Positions 19,200-28,735 are shown, numbered from the stretch's first letter. The stretch: 64,000 nucleotides of DNA from Streptomyces fumigatiscleroticus (GCF_014647975.1 NZ_BMQF01000005.1:1-64000), one strand, 5' to 3'. Program-made: numbers and translations. Notes: a model not told the origin generated them from the sequence alone.

Positions 19200-19406
19200 C
19201 TAGCGCGAGACCAGCTGCTGCACCCGCTCCAGGAGGTGGGTGAGCGCGGGGTCGCCGGTGGCCGCCTGGGCGTGCGACGGGTTGAGTATCAGCGTCAGCA
19301 GCGCCACGAAGGCGAGCGCGGGCAGGAGGAGAGCCCACCAGGGCAGCCGGATGTCGACGCCGCCCGTGGTCGCCGGGTGGGGCCGGGTGTGCGTACGGGC
19401 CGACAT
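19200..19406 (-). CDS. small single-pass membrane protein
   Basis: A 68-residue protein of unknown function. An N-terminal basic, Thr/His-rich region (SARTHTRPHPATTGG) is followed by one membrane helix (about 21-41, WWALLLPALAFVALLTLIL) and a short helical tail (HLLERVQQLVSR). The ATG at 19406 has GGAGG six bases upstream, which decides this start over longer in-frame options. It lies between sixA and the small MFS-linked gene. Confidence 0.68.
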   Translation of the reverse strand: MSARTHTRPHPATTGGVDIRLPWWALLLPALAFVALLTLILNPSHAQAATGDPALTHLLERVQQLVSR

Positions 19407-19575
19407 GGGTGCCTCCGCGTTCGTCGAGTGGTCCGTGGCCCGCCGTCCGCGGCCACATCTCGAAGCTACGGAAACCGCGGCTCGCGGCCCATCCGGAGGT
19501 CCACCCACTTGACCCTGACCCTCACCCCCTAGGGGATGGGGGGCTAGCCCCACCATCGGCCGTGCGGGGGTGCGG

Positions 19576-19692
19576 TCACGGCGAGGCGATCGACGCGACG
19601 ATGGCGATGATCACGAAGATCGCGAGGAAGGCGCCGAAGACGAGCAGCATCTTCTTCTGGCTGTGCTGGGGGTTCGGATCGAGCACTGGCAT
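19576..19692 (-). CDS. 38-residue SGM_5486-type transporter-associated protein
   Basis: Read directly from the sequence: MPVLDPNPQHSQKKMLLVFG, then AFLAIFVIIAIVASIASP. It has one membrane helix and a short polar N-terminus. I recognise it as the small Streptomyces protein family that accompanies CynX/NimT-like MFS transporters; the MFS gene lies 55 bases away on the same strand, upstream. It may be a transporter subunit or regulator; this is inferred from conserved pairing only. Confidence 0.82.
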   Translation of the reverse strand: MPVLDPNPQHSQKKMLLVFGAFLAIFVIIAIVASIASP

Positions 19693-19747
19693 GCGGCCAG
19701 TCTCCCACCCTTCGCCCGCCCGGAGCGCTTCGGGGTGAGGCCCCGCC

Positions 19748-21118
19748 CTATCGGGCCGCCTCGTCCTCCACCGTGCGGTTGCGGCCCGCCACCACGCCCA
19801 CCAGCATCTGCGGCACCATCAGGGCGCTCATCAGCGCGATCGGCAGACCCCAGCCGCCGCTGTGCTGGTAGAGCACGCCGACCAGGAGCGGACCGGGGAT
19901 GGAGATCAGGTAGCCGGTGCTCTGGGCGAAGGCCGACAACTGGGCGACGCCCTGGCCCGTACGGGCGCGCATGCCGACCATGGTCAGGGCCAGCGGGAAC
20001 GCGCAGTTGGAGACGCCGAGCAGCAGGGCCCAGGCCCAGGCGCCGCCGGCCGGGGCGATGTACAGGCCCGCGTATCCGGCCAGGCCGCAGACGCCGAGCA
20101 CGAGCACGATCGGGCCCTGGTGGGGCAGCCGGGTGGCCACGCGCGGGATCACGAAGGCCAGCGGCACGCCCATCACCATGATGACGGCGAGCAGCAGCCC
20201 GGCGGTGCCCGCGGAGACGCCCGCGTCCCGGAAGATCTGCGCCATCCAGCCCATCGTGATGTAGGCGGCGGTGGCCTGGAGCCCGAAGAAGACGGCGAGC
20301 GCCCAGGCGGTACGGCTCCGGGTGATCCGCAGCGCGGGCGCCTCCTCGCGCGCGGGTGTTCCCTCGCCCGCGAGCGCCTCCTCGCGCGCGGGCGCTTCCT
20401 CACGCGCGGCCTCCCGGCCGGCCGCCGCGTCCGGACGCCGTACGGCGTCCTCCCGCGCGGGAGCCGTCCTGCGGTCCCGTACGAACGGCAGCCACGGCAG
20501 GACGGCCGCCGCCGACAGCGCCGCCCAGAAAGCGAGGCCGGGCTGCCAGCCGCCGCCGAGGGCGTCGGTCAGGGGCACGGTCGCGGCGGCCGCGACCGAG
20601 GTGCCCATCGCGAGGGCCATCGAGTACAGGCCGGTCATGGAGCCGACCCGGTCGGGGAACCAGCGCTTGACGATGACCGGCATCAGCACGTTGCTGGTCG
20701 CGATGCCCATCAGGGCCAGGGCGGTGGCGGCCAGGAAGCCCGCCGTACCACCGGCGTACGGGCGGATCAGCAGGCCGGCGGTGATGGCCGCCATGCCGGC
20801 GCACACCACCGCGCCGGGCCCGAAGCGGCGGGCGAGCCGGGGCGCCATGACGCCGAAGACGGCGAAGCAGAGCGGGGGCACGGAGGTGAGCAGCCCGGCC
20901 ACGCTGCCGCTCATGCCGAGCCCGTCGCGGACCTCCTCCAGGAGGGCGCCCAGGCTGGTGATGGCGGGCCGGAGGTTCACCGCGGCGAGCACGATGCCGG
21001 CGACGAGCAGACGTGTCGTCCACGCGCGCGTGCCGGGTGCCCCGGGTTGCCGGCCGTCGGGTGCGGCCGAACTGCTCACGGTCGTGGACTCCACCGTCCG
21101 GGTCTTCTCGCTAGCCAT
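19748..21118 (-). CDS. MFS transporter, CynX/NimT family
   Basis: A 456-residue, 12-helix transporter. The N-half has NLRPAITSLGALLEEVRDGLG, the family hallmark of CynX (cyanate) and NimT (2-nitroimidazole) transporters. The central loop (about 225-265) is expanded by imperfect AREEAPAREEAL repeats, unusual in length and charge. Start options are ATG 21118, 21127 and 21130; 21118 is chosen because a TATGAT box lies just upstream, suggesting a leaderless message. It is divergent from a GntR regulator, with a palindrome between them, and is followed by the 38-residue partner. Substrate unknown; export of a small anion or drug is plausible. Confidence 0.9.
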   Translation of the reverse strand: MASEKTRTVESTTVSSSAAPDGRQPGAPGTRAWTTRLLVAGIVLAAVNLRPAITSLGALLEEVRDGLGMSGSVAGLLTSVPPLCFAVFGVMAPRLARRFGPGAVVCAGMAAITAGLLIRPYAGGTAGFLAATALALMGIATSNVLMPVIVKRWFPDRVGSMTGLYSMALAMGTSVAAAATVPLTDALGGGWQPGLAFWAALSAAAVLPWLPFVRDRRTAPAREDAVRRPDAAAGREAAREEAPAREEALAGEGTPAREEAPALRITRSRTAWALAVFFGLQATAAYITMGWMAQIFRDAGVSAGTAGLLLAVIMVMGVPLAFVIPRVATRLPHQGPIVLVLGVCGLAGYAGLYIAPAGGAWAWALLLGVSNCAFPLALTMVGMRARTGQGVAQLSAFAQSTGYLISIPGPLLVGVLYQHSGGWGLPIALMSALMVPQMLVGVVAGRNRTVEDEAAR

Positions 21119-21132
21119 GAGGCCCATCATAG

Positions 21133-21147
21133 AATCATGGGATGATT
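21133..21147. promoter_or_regulatory. palindromic operator candidate
   Basis: AATCATGGGATGATT is a perfect inverted repeat with a three-base centre in the gap between the divergent MFS and GntR genes. It lies 15-29 bases upstream of the chosen MFS start, overlaps the expected promoter and is well placed for the GntR protein. No binding data are implied. Confidence 0.55.
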
Positions 21148-21227
21148 GGTTGTCCATCCACTACGGGGCGTGCCCCGTCCCGGCCGCGCGGCTGCCGGCG
21201 GCCGGGGCCGCCGTGCGAAGGTGTGCC

Positions 21228-21920
21228 ATGCCTCTGAGCCATCCCCGCCGTTCGGCACTGTCGGAGCAGGTCATCGCCGCACTGCGGCAGCAGATCACCT
21301 CCGGCGAGTGGCCGGTCGGCTCCCGTATCCCCACCGAACCGGAGCTGGTCGAGCAGCTCGGTGTCGCCCGCAACACGGTCCGCGAGGCGGTCCGCGCACT
21401 GGCGCACAACGGCCTGCTGGACATCCGCCAGGGTTCCGGCACGTATGTGGTGGCGACCAGCGAGCTGGCGGGCGTGATGCACCGCCGGTTCGCCGGCGCC
21501 GACCCCGGGCACATCGCCGAGCTGCGCTCCGCGCTGGAGTCGGCCGCCGCGCGGCTGGCCGCCGAACGGCGCACCGAGAAGGACCTCAAGCAGCTCGACG
21601 CGCTGCTGCTGCGCCGCGAGGAGGCCTGGGAGTCGGGTGACACGGAGGCGTTCGTGACGGCGGACGCGACGTTCCACCTGGCCGTCGTGGCCGCCTCCCA
21701 CAACGACGTGCTGACCGCGATGTACGCGGATCTGGGCGAGGTGCTGCGGGACTGGCTGCGCGGCGATGTCGGCGAGACGCTGACCCCGGAGACGTACATG
21801 GACCACACGCGGCTGGTCGACGCCGTCCGCGCGGGCGACGCGGTGACGGCCGGGGCGCAGGCGGCGGAGTATCCGCTGGTGTGCCGTCCGGGCCGGTTCA
21901 GCTCGCCCGCCCGTGGCTGA
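21228..21920 (+). CDS. GntR-family regulator (FadR/FCD type)
   Basis: A 230-residue repressor-like protein with an N-terminal winged helix (about 10-75: LSEQVIAALRQQITSGEWPVGSRIP..., LVEQLGVARNTVREAVRALAHNG) and a C-terminal all-helical FCD ligand-binding domain (about 95-220) with the metal-binding pattern D/H...H (FVTADATFHLAVV, DHTRLVDAVRAGD). ATG at 21228 has GAAGG upstream. It is divergent from the MFS exporter and probably controls it. The last 23 bases overlap the convergent small secreted-protein gene. Confidence 0.9.
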   Translation: MPLSHPRRSALSEQVIAALRQQITSGEWPVGSRIPTEPELVEQLGVARNTVREAVRALAHNGLLDIRQGSGTYVVATSELAGVMHRRFAGADPGHIAELRSALESAAARLAAERRTEKDLKQLDALLLRREEAWESGDTEAFVTADATFHLAVVAASHNDVLTAMYADLGEVLRDWLRGDVGETLTPETYMDHTRLVDAVRAGDAVTAGAQAAEYPLVCRPGRFSSPARG

Positions 21921-22254
21921 CCCAGGCCGAGCCGACCTCCTTCCAGCAGCGGCCGGTCAGCCGTACGGTCTGCGCGGGCCCGGCCTCCACCGGGTCGCCG
22001 TCGCCGTCCAGGTCCCACCAGCGGGCGCACTCGACGTGCAGGCTCACGCGGTCGGTGCCCGGATAGGGGTTGTGGCAGTGGGCGGTCACCCGGGACCCGG
22101 TGACGCGGGTCATGCAGGTGGCGCCGAACGGCTCCGCCGCGGGCCGCTCGCCGGTGTGCACGCGCGCGTGCGGCCGCGCTTCGTACGGCAGCGCCAGTAC
22201 GCCGAAGACGGCGACGGCGACGGTGACTGAGGCCAGACGGCGGGACGGGCGCAC
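21898..22254 (-). CDS. small secreted protein of unknown function
   Basis: A 118-residue protein with a signal-peptide-like N-terminus (RRLASVTVAVAVFGVLALP, about 4-23) and an exported domain with three cysteines (ATCMTRV, AHCHN, VECARWWD, GRCWKE give four in total, so two disulfides are possible). The GTG start at 22254 has AGGAGG eight bases before it. It overlaps the 3' end of the GntR gene by 23 bases on the opposite strand. I do not recognise the family. Confidence 0.72.
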   Translation of the reverse strand: MRPSRRLASVTVAVAVFGVLALPYEARPHARVHTGERPAAEPFGATCMTRVTGSRVTAHCHNPYPGTDRVSLHVECARWWDLDGDGDPVEAGPAQTVRLTGRCWKEVGSAWVSHGRAS

Positions 22255-22371
22255 AACGGGACCTCCTCGGCCGTACTGCGGAGGGGAATCGCTGGGTGAA
22301 CGCGTACTCCAGCGTGCGCAGCCCCCGGCTCCCCGCGCCCGGCCGGCTGGGCCGAACGGGTGACGGCACGG

Positions 22372-22408
22372 CCAGGGGCCCGCACCCGATGAGGATGCGG
22401 GCCCCTGG
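22372..22408 (-). terminator. terminator after fabI
   Basis: A perfect 13-bp stem (22372-22384 with 22396-22408) with an 11-base loop, just beyond the fabI stop when read leftward. Confidence 0.8.
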
Positions 22409-22420
22409 TGAACGGCGTCG

Positions 22421-23188
22421 TCAGGCGCCGATGGCGTGCAGACCGCCGTCGACGTGGATGATCTCGCCGGTGGTCTTCGGGAACCAGTCGCTCAGCAGGG
22501 CGACGACACCGCGGCCGGCCGGCTCGGGGTCCTTCAGGTCCCACTCCAGCGGGGCGCGGGTGTCCCAGACGGAGGCCAGCTCGCCGAAGCCCGGGATGGA
22601 CTTGGCGGCCATGGAGCCGATCGGGCCGGCCGAGACGAGGTTGAAGCGGATGTTCTGCTTGCCCAGGTCGCGCGCGAGGTAACGGTTGGTCGCCTCCAGC
22701 GCGGCCTTGGCCGGGCCCATCCAGTCGTACTGCGGCCAGGCGTACTGGGCGTCGAAGGTGAGGCCGACGACGGAGCCGCCGTTCTGCATCAGCGGCAGGC
22801 AGGCCATGGTCAGCGACTTCAGGGAGTACGCCGAGACGTGCAGGGCGGTGGCGACCGACTCGAACGGAGTGTTGAGGAAATTGCCGCCGAGCGCGTCCTG
22901 CGGGGCGAAGCCGATGGAGTGCACGACGCCGTCGAGGCCGCCCAGCTCCTCGCCGACGAGGTCGGCGAGCCGGCCGAGGTGCTCGTCGTTGGTCACGTCG
23001 AGCTCGATGACCTTGGTGGGCTTCGGCAGCTTCTTGGCGATGCGCTCGGTCAGCGTGGGCCGCGGGAAGGCGGTCAGGATGATCTCGGCGCCCTGCTCCT
23101 GGGCCAGCTTGGCGGTGTGGAAGGCGATGGAGGACTCCATCAGCACACCGGTGATCAGGACGCGCTTGCCCTCGAGGATTCCGCTCAT
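22421..23188 (-). CDS. fabI: enoyl-[acyl-carrier-protein] reductase (NADH)
   Basis: A 255-residue enzyme performing the last reduction of each fatty-acid elongation cycle. It has the atypical SDR layout of FabI/InhA: glycine motif ITGVLMESSIAFHTA (about 12-26), HSIGFAP (90-96), and the catalytic pair Y154 and K161 spaced Y-x6-K in YDWMGPAK. It follows fabG by five bases, in the same order as mabA-inhA of mycobacteria, so both are made from one message. The enzyme class is the target of triclosan and isoniazid-type inhibitors. Confidence 0.96.
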   Translation of the reverse strand: MSGILEGKRVLITGVLMESSIAFHTAKLAQEQGAEIILTAFPRPTLTERIAKKLPKPTKVIELDVTNDEHLGRLADLVGEELGGLDGVVHSIGFAPQDALGGNFLNTPFESVATALHVSAYSLKSLTMACLPLMQNGGSVVGLTFDAQYAWPQYDWMGPAKAALEATNRYLARDLGKQNIRFNLVSAGPIGSMAAKSIPGFGELASVWDTRAPLEWDLKDPEPAGRGVVALLSDWFPKTTGEIIHVDGGLHAIGA

Positions 23189-23193
23189 GGTGT

Positions 23194-23898
23194 TCAGTGA
23201 CCCATTCCCAGTCCGCCGTCAACGGGAATGACGGCTCCAGTGATGTACGAGGCGTCGTCCGAGGCGAGGAACCGCACCGTCGCGGCGATCTCCTCCGGCT
23301 GCGCGTACCGGCCGAGCGGCACCTGCGACACGATGTTCGCGCGCTGCTCGTCGGTGAGCACCTTGGTCATGTCGGTGTCGACGAAACCGGGCGCGACGAC
23401 GTTGAAAGTGATGTTGCGCGAGCCCAGCTCACGGGCGAGGGAGCGCGCGAAGCCGACGAGTCCGGCCTTGGAGGCGGCGTAGTTGGCCTGCCCCGCGGAG
23501 CCGAGCAGCCCGACGACGGACGAGATCAGCACGACGCGGCCCTTCTTGGCCCGCAGCATGGCCCGGTTGGCGCGCTTGACCACCCGGAAGGTGCCGGTGA
23601 GGTTGGTGTCGACGACGGACGTGAAGTCGTCCTCGGACATGCGCATCAGGAGCTGGTCCTTGGTGACGCCGGCGTTGGCGACGAGCACCTCGACGGGGCC
23701 GTGCGTCTCCTCGATCTCCTTGTAGGCCTGCTCCACCTGTTCGGCGTCGGTGATGTCGCACTTGACGGCGAGGAAGCCGGCCGGCGGCTCACCCGAGCGG
23801 TATGTGATCGCGACCTTGTCGCCGGCGTCGGCGAACGCCCGGGCGATGGCGAGGCCGATGCCCCGGTTTCCTCCGGTGACGAGAACCGAGCGGCTCAA
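23194..23898 (-). CDS. fabG: 3-oxoacyl-[acyl-carrier-protein] reductase
   Basis: A 234-residue SDR that reduces 3-ketoacyl-ACP with NADPH. It has TGGNRGIG (8-15), the NAG motif in VANAGVT, Ser126/127 in VLISSVVG, and the catalytic Y140/K144 in YAASK; the C-terminus PVDGGLGMGH is typical. The start is the TTG at 23898: it gives the normal family N-terminus (SRSVLVTGG) and has GGAAAGGGTGA before it, whereas any upstream start adds about 66 unrelated residues. It is the first gene of the fabG-fabI operon. Confidence 0.94.
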   Translation of the reverse strand: MSRSVLVTGGNRGIGLAIARAFADAGDKVAITYRSGEPPAGFLAVKCDITDAEQVEQAYKEIEETHGPVEVLVANAGVTKDQLLMRMSEDDFTSVVDTNLTGTFRVVKRANRAMLRAKKGRVVLISSVVGLLGSAGQANYAASKAGLVGFARSLARELGSRNITFNVVAPGFVDTDMTKVLTDEQRANIVSQVPLGRYAQPEEIAATVRFLASDDASYITGAVIPVDGGLGMGH

Positions 23899-24166
23899 CG
23901 GATCACCCTTTCCATAGCGGCTGACACCCGCCCGGGCACCCGTGTGACGGGCGGCGACGACAGGCGGCTTCCTCGAAAACCTATCGGGCCGGGACCGCGC
24001 CCGGACAATCGGGCACCCACAGTGGCTCACGGGACACGCTGTCGGATCCCTACAGAAGTCTCCGCCCCCGCGCGGAAACGTGTGGTCCGCGGACGGCACC
24101 GCGCGACATGATCGGAGCAGTCACCGACCGCGCCCGTCACGGTCCCGTCCACAGAAAGAGACGCCG

Positions 24167-25690
24167 GTGCCTCATACCATCGACGAAGCCTTCACGGCCC
24201 TGCCTCTGCGTGCCCTCGCCGACGCCGCGCTCGCCCGCGCGCGGGCCCTCGGGGCCGAGCACGCCGACTTCCGCCTGGAGCGGGTGCGCAACGCCTCCTG
24301 GCGGCTGCGGGACGCCAGGCCCGCCGGATCCTCGGACACCACCGACCTCGGATACGCGGTGCGCGTCGTGCACGGCGGTACGTGGGGCTTCGCGTCCGGC
24401 GTCGACCTGACCATGGACGCCGCCGCCAGGGTCGCCTCGCAGGCCGTGGCCATGGCGAAGCTCTCCGCGCAGGTCATCAAGGCGGCCGGATCGGACGAAC
24501 GCGTGGAGCTGGCCGACGAGCCCGTGCACGCCGAGAAGACGTGGGTCTCGTCGTACGGGATCGACCCGTTCTCCGTCTCCGGCGAGGAGAAGGCCGGGCT
24601 GCTGGCCGAGTGGAGCGCGCGGCTGCTGGCGGCCGACGGGGTCGACCACGTGGACGCCTCGCTGCTCACCGTGCACGAGAACAAGTTCTACGCCGACACG
24701 GCCGGGACCACGACGACCCAGCAGCGGGTGCGGCTGCACCCGGTGCTCACCGCCGTGTCGGTGGACGACTCGACCGGCGAGTTCGACTCCATGCGCACCC
24801 TCGCGCCGCCCGCCGGCCGCGGCTGGGAGTACCTCACCGGCACCGGCTGGGACTGGGACACGGAGCTGGAGCAGATCCCCGGCCTGCTGGCCGAGAAGAT
24901 GCGTGCCCCGAGCGTGGAGCCGGGGCTGTACGACCTGGTCGTCGACCCGTCCAACCTGTGGCTCACCATCCACGAGTCCATCGGCCACGCCACCGAGCTG
25001 GACCGCGCCCTCGGCTACGAGGCCGCCTACGCCGGCACCTCCTTCGCCACCTTCGACCGGCTCGGCACGCTGCGCTACGGCTCGGAGCTGATGAACGTCA
25101 CCGGCGACCGCACCGCCGAGCACGGGCTGGCGACCGTCGGGTACGACGACGAGGGCGTCGAGGCGCAGAGCTGGGACCTGGTGAAGGACGGCACGCTCGT
25201 CGGCTACCAGCTGGACCGGCGCATCGCCCGGCTGACCGGGTTCGAGCGGTCCAACGGGTGCGCGTACGCCGACTCCCCCGCCCATGTGCCGGTGCAGCGC
25301 ATGGCGAACGTGTCGTTGCGGCCGGATCCGGCCGGGCTGTCCACCGAGGACCTCATCGGCGGCGTGGACCGGGGCATCTACGTCGTCGGCGACCGGTCCT
25401 GGTCGATCGACATGCAGCGGTACAACTTCCAGTTCACCGGGCAGCGCTTCTTCCGGATCGAGAACGGGCGGCTCGCCGGGCAGCTCAGGGACGTCGCCTA
25501 CCAGGCGACGACCACCGATTTCTGGGGCTCGATGGCCGCCGTCGGCGGCCCCCAGACCTATGTGCTGGGCGGCGCGTTCAACTGCGGCAAGGCCCAGCCG
25601 GGCCAGGTCGCGGCGGTCTCGCACGGCTGCCCGTCCGCCCTCTTCAAGGGAGTCAACATTCTCAACACCACCCAGGAGGCCGGCCGATGA
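24167..25690 (+). CDS. tldD: TldD family metalloprotease subunit
   Basis: A 507-residue TldD protein. The zinc-binding HExxxH motif is in HESIGHATELD (about residue 269), with GAFNCGKAQPGQ and CPSALFKGVNILNT near the C-terminus, both standard for the family. TldD and TldE form a heterodimer that degrades unfolded peptides and processes some RiPP precursors (microcin B17) and CcdA. The GTG start at 24167 gives the family N-terminus; an upstream frame at 24080 is unsupported. The next gene, tldE, overlaps by four bases. Confidence 0.93.
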   Translation: MPHTIDEAFTALPLRALADAALARARALGAEHADFRLERVRNASWRLRDARPAGSSDTTDLGYAVRVVHGGTWGFASGVDLTMDAAARVASQAVAMAKLSAQVIKAAGSDERVELADEPVHAEKTWVSSYGIDPFSVSGEEKAGLLAEWSARLLAADGVDHVDASLLTVHENKFYADTAGTTTTQQRVRLHPVLTAVSVDDSTGEFDSMRTLAPPAGRGWEYLTGTGWDWDTELEQIPGLLAEKMRAPSVEPGLYDLVVDPSNLWLTIHESIGHATELDRALGYEAAYAGTSFATFDRLGTLRYGSELMNVTGDRTAEHGLATVGYDDEGVEAQSWDLVKDGTLVGYQLDRRIARLTGFERSNGCAYADSPAHVPVQRMANVSLRPDPAGLSTEDLIGGVDRGIYVVGDRSWSIDMQRYNFQFTGQRFFRIENGRLAGQLRDVAYQATTTDFWGSMAAVGGPQTYVLGGAFNCGKAQPGQVAAVSHGCPSALFKGVNILNTTQEAGR

Positions 25691-27081
25691 GCGCGCGAAC
25701 CAGCAAGCCGCACGAGATCGTCGAGCGCGCCCTCGCCCTGTCCCGCGCAGACGGCTGCGTAGTGATCGCCGACGAGCACTCGACCGCCAATCTGCGCTGG
25801 GCGGGCAACGCGCTCACCACGAACGGCGTCACGCGCGGACGCACGCTCACCGTGATCGCCACCGTGGACGGCAAGGAGGGCACGGCCTCCGGCGTCGTCT
25901 CCCGCTCGGCCGTGACCGCGGACGAGCTGGAGCCCCTGGTGCGGGCCGCCGAGGCCGCCGCGCGCGGCGCCGGGCCCGCCGAGGACGCCCAGCCGCTGGT
26001 GGCGGACGTACCGGCGGCGCCGGACTTCACCGACGCGCCCGCCGAGACCTCCTCCGCGGTCTTCGCCGACTTCGCCCCGGCGCTCGGTGAGGCGTTCGCA
26101 CGCGCGCGTGCGGGCGGCCGGGAGCTGTACGGCTTCGCCAACCACGAAATGGTCTCCACCTACCTGGGCACGTCGACGGGGCTGCGGCTGCGGCACGACC
26201 AGCCGACGGGCACGCTGGAGCTGAACGCCAAGTCGCCGGACCGGACCCGGTCGGCGTGGGCGGGCCGCTCCACGCGGGACTTCAAGGATGTCGACCCCGC
26301 CGCGCTCGACGCCGAGCTGGCCGTACGCCTGGGCTGGGCCGAGCGGCGGGTGGAGCTGCCCGCCGGGCGCTACGAGACGCTGCTGCCGCCGACCGCCGTC
26401 GCCGACCTGCTGATCTACCAGCTCTGGTCGTCCTCGGGACGGGACGCGGTCGAGGGCCGGACGGTCTTCTCCGAGCCGGGTGGCGGCACCCGCGTCGGCG
26501 AGAGGCTCAGCCAGCTGCCGCTGACCCTGCGCAGCGACCCGCACGAGCCGGGCTTGGAGACCGCGCCCTTCGTGGTGGCGCACTCCTCCGGAGGCGACCA
26601 GTCGGTGTTCGACAACGGGCTGCCGGTGCACGCCACCGACTGGATCCGCGAGGGTGAGCTGAGGCACCTGACGACCACCCGGCACAGCGCCGCCCTGACC
26701 GGGCTGCCGGTGGCCCCGGCGGGCGGCAACCTGCTCCTGACCGGCGGGCAGGACCGCTCGCTCCAGGAGATGGTCGCGGGCACCGGGCGCGGGCTGCTGC
26801 TGACCTGCCTGTGGTACATCCGCGAGGTCGATCCGGCGACGCTGCTGCTCACGGGCCTGACCCGGGACGGCGTCTACCTGGTGGAGAACGGCGAGGTGAC
26901 CGGCGAGGTCAACAACTTCCGGTTCAACGAGTCGCCGGTGGACCTGCTGGGCCGGGCCACGGAGGCCGGGCGCACGGAAAAGACGCTGCCGAGGGAGTGG
27001 AGCGACTGGTTCACTAGGGCCGCGATGCCGCCCCTGCGGGTGCCGGACTTCAATATGAGCTCTGTCAGCAGGGGCGTATAA
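25687..27081 (+). CDS. tldE: TldE/PmbA family protein (TldD partner)
   Basis: A 464-residue partner of TldD. It has the shared fold but no HExxxH motif, as expected for the non-catalytic-metal subunit. Conserved elements include [14 protein letters not shown] near residue 36, and [21 protein letters not shown] and [13 protein letters not shown] near the C-terminus. ATG at 25687 overlaps the tldD stop (ATGA), ensuring coupled translation. No precursor-peptide gene is visible beside the pair, so a housekeeping proteolysis role is more likely than a dedicated RiPP role. Confidence 0.93.
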   Translation: MSARTSKPHEIVERALALSRADGCVVIADEHSTANLRWAGNALTTNGVTRGRTLTVIATVDGKEGTASGVVSRSAVTADELEPLVRAAEAAARGAGPAEDAQPLVADVPAAPDFTDAPAETSSAVFADFAPALGEAFARARAGGRELYGFANHEMVSTYLGTSTGLRLRHDQPTGTLELNAKSPDRTRSAWAGRSTRDFKDVDPAALDAELAVRLGWAERRVELPAGRYETLLPPTAVADLLIYQLWSSSGRDAVEGRTVFSEPGGGTRVGERLSQLPLTLRSDPHEPGLETAPFVVAHSSGGDQSVFDNGLPVHATDWIREGELRHLTTTRHSAALTGLPVAPAGGNLLLTGGQDRSLQEMVAGTGRGLLLTCLWYIREVDPATLLLTGLTRDGVYLVENGEVTGEVNNFRFNESPVDLLGRATEAGRTEKTLPREWSDWFTRAAMPPLRVPDFNMSSVSRGV

Positions 27082-27124
27082 CCTCGTACCTGATTACGAG
27101 CCCATCCAAGGAGACACGAGAACC

Positions 27125-28393
27125 GTGACGGACATCGTCGACGAGCTGAAGTGGCGCGGGCTGTTCGCCCAGTCCACCGACGAGGACGCTTTGCGCAAGG
27201 CGCTCGCGGACGGTCCCGTCACGTTCTATTGCGGCTTCGACCCGACGGCGCCGTCGCTGCACGTGGGGCATCTGGTCCAGGTGCTCACCGTGCGCCGGCT
27301 CCAGCAGGCCGGCCACCGGCCGCTGGCGCTGGTCGGCGGTGCCACGGGTCTGATCGGCGACCCGCGCCCGACCGCGGAGCGCACGCTGAACGACCCGGAG
27401 ACGGTCGCCGGCTGGGTGGACCGGCTGCGCGGCCAGATCGAGCCGTTCCTGTCCTTCGAGGGCGAGAACGCGGCGGTCATGGTGAACAACCTGGAGTGGA
27501 CGCAGGGCCTGTCCGCGATCGAGTTCCTGCGCGACATCGGCAAGCACTTCCGCGTCAACAAGATGCTGACCAAGGACTCCGTGGCCCGGCGTCTTGAATC
27601 CTCCGAGGGCATCAGCTACACGGAGTTCAGCTACCAGCTCCTTCAGGGCATGGACTTCCTCCAGCTCTACCGCCGGTACGGGTGCACGCTCCAGCAGGGC
27701 GGCAGCGACCAGTGGGGCAATCTCACGGCCGGTCTCGACCTGATCCACCGGCTGGAGCCGGACGCCACCGTGCACGCCCTGGCCACCCCGCTGATGACCA
27801 AGGCGGACGGCACCAAGTTCGGCAAGACCGAGGGCGGCGCGGTCTGGCTCGACCCGGAGATGACCACGCCGTACGCGTTCTACCAGTTCTGGCTGAACGT
27901 GGACGACCGGGACATCTCCCGCTACATGCGCATCCTGTCCTTCCGCTCCCGCGAGGAGCTGGAGGAGCTGGAGCGGCAGACCGAGGAGCGTCCGCAGGCG
28001 CGGGCCGCGCAGCGCGCGCTGGCCGAGGAGCTGACCACGCTGGTGCACGGCGCGGAGCAGACGGCCGCCGTGGTCGGCGCGTCGAAGGCCCTGTTCGGCC
28101 AGGGCGACCTGGCGGAGCTGGACGAGCGGACGCTGGCCGCGGCCCTGTCGGAGCTGCCGCACATCCAGGTGTCCGGGCCCGGCCCGGTGGTGGACCTCTT
28201 CGCCGAGGTCGGCCTGGTGGCCAGCAAGTCGGCCGCACGCCGCACGGTGAAGGAGGGCGGCGCCTACGTGAACAACGCGAAGGTGACCGCCGAGGACGCG
28301 GTCCCGTCCGCCGGGGACCTGCTGCACGGCCGCTGGCTGGTGCTGCGCCGCGGCAAGAAGAACCTGGCCGCGGTCGAGGTCACGGGCGCCTGA
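27125..28393 (+). CDS. tyrS: tyrosyl-tRNA synthetase
   Basis: A 422-residue class I synthetase charging tRNA-Tyr. The HIGH-type motif reads HVGH (46-49) after [10 protein letters not shown]; the KMSKS equivalent reads KFGKT near residue 237; the C-terminal S4 RNA-binding domain (about 355-415) has [18 protein letters not shown]. The GTG start at 27125 follows an AAGGAG site. Only 43 bases separate it from tldE, so it may be transcribed from the tldD-tldE promoter or from one inside tldE. There is no room for a T-box leader. Confidence 0.96.
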   Translation: MTDIVDELKWRGLFAQSTDEDALRKALADGPVTFYCGFDPTAPSLHVGHLVQVLTVRRLQQAGHRPLALVGGATGLIGDPRPTAERTLNDPETVAGWVDRLRGQIEPFLSFEGENAAVMVNNLEWTQGLSAIEFLRDIGKHFRVNKMLTKDSVARRLESSEGISYTEFSYQLLQGMDFLQLYRRYGCTLQQGGSDQWGNLTAGLDLIHRLEPDATVHALATPLMTKADGTKFGKTEGGAVWLDPEMTTPYAFYQFWLNVDDRDISRYMRILSFRSREELEELERQTEERPQARAAQRALAEELTTLVHGAEQTAAVVGASKALFGQGDLAELDERTLAAALSELPHIQVSGPGPVVDLFAEVGLVASKSAARRTVKEGGAYVNNAKVTAEDAVPSAGDLLHGRWLVLRRGKKNLAAVEVTGA

Positions 28394-28406
28394 GCGGTAC
28401 GCGCGG

Positions 28407-28437
28407 CGGGGCGGCCCCCGGTAGCGGGGACCGCCCC
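28407..28437. terminator. hairpin between tyrS and the GlsB-like gene
   Basis: GGGGCGG and CCGCCCC arms (with an inner CCCCG/CGGGG pairing) form a stem around GTAG between convergent genes. Confidence 0.65.
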
Positions 28438-28453
28438 CTCGGGCAGGGGGCCG

Positions 28454-28735
28454 TCAGGCCCGTTCCCTGCGCCGGTTGCCCCGCACCGCCATGTACAGCG
28501 AGTCACCGACGGCGACGATGACGATCGCGGCCACGAGCTGGAAGACGTGCCGCCACCAGTCGATCCCCGCCGTGGCGTCGACGCCGGCCGCCCGGGCGAT
28601 GGCGTTGCCGACGATGGCACCGAGCATGCCGAAGAGGGTGGTCAGCCACAGAGGGCTGTGCTGTTTGCCCGGGATGACCGCCTTGGCGATCACTCCGAGC
28701 ACGAATCCCACGATGATCGCCCACAACCAGCCCAT
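28454..28735 (-). CDS. GlsB/YeaQ/YmgE family stress-response membrane protein
   Basis: A 93-residue protein with three membrane helices and the transglycosylase-associated family pattern: MGWLWAIIVGFVLGVIAKAV, PGKQHSPLWLTTLFGMLGAI-like glycine-rich helix, and a charged tail RGNRRRERA. ATG at 28735 has GAGGAGG just before it. Members are induced by stress in several bacteria, but their molecular function is unknown. Confidence 0.9.
   Translation of the reverse strand: MGWLWAIIVGFVLGVIAKAVIPGKQHSPLWLTTLFGMLGAIVGNAIARAAGVDATAGIDWWRHVFQLVAAIVIVAVGDSLYMAVRGNRRRERA

Noticed and set aside
27082-27124. Possible T-box before tyrS
   Set aside because: The gap is only 43 bases, too short for a T-box, and no T-box sequence is seen.
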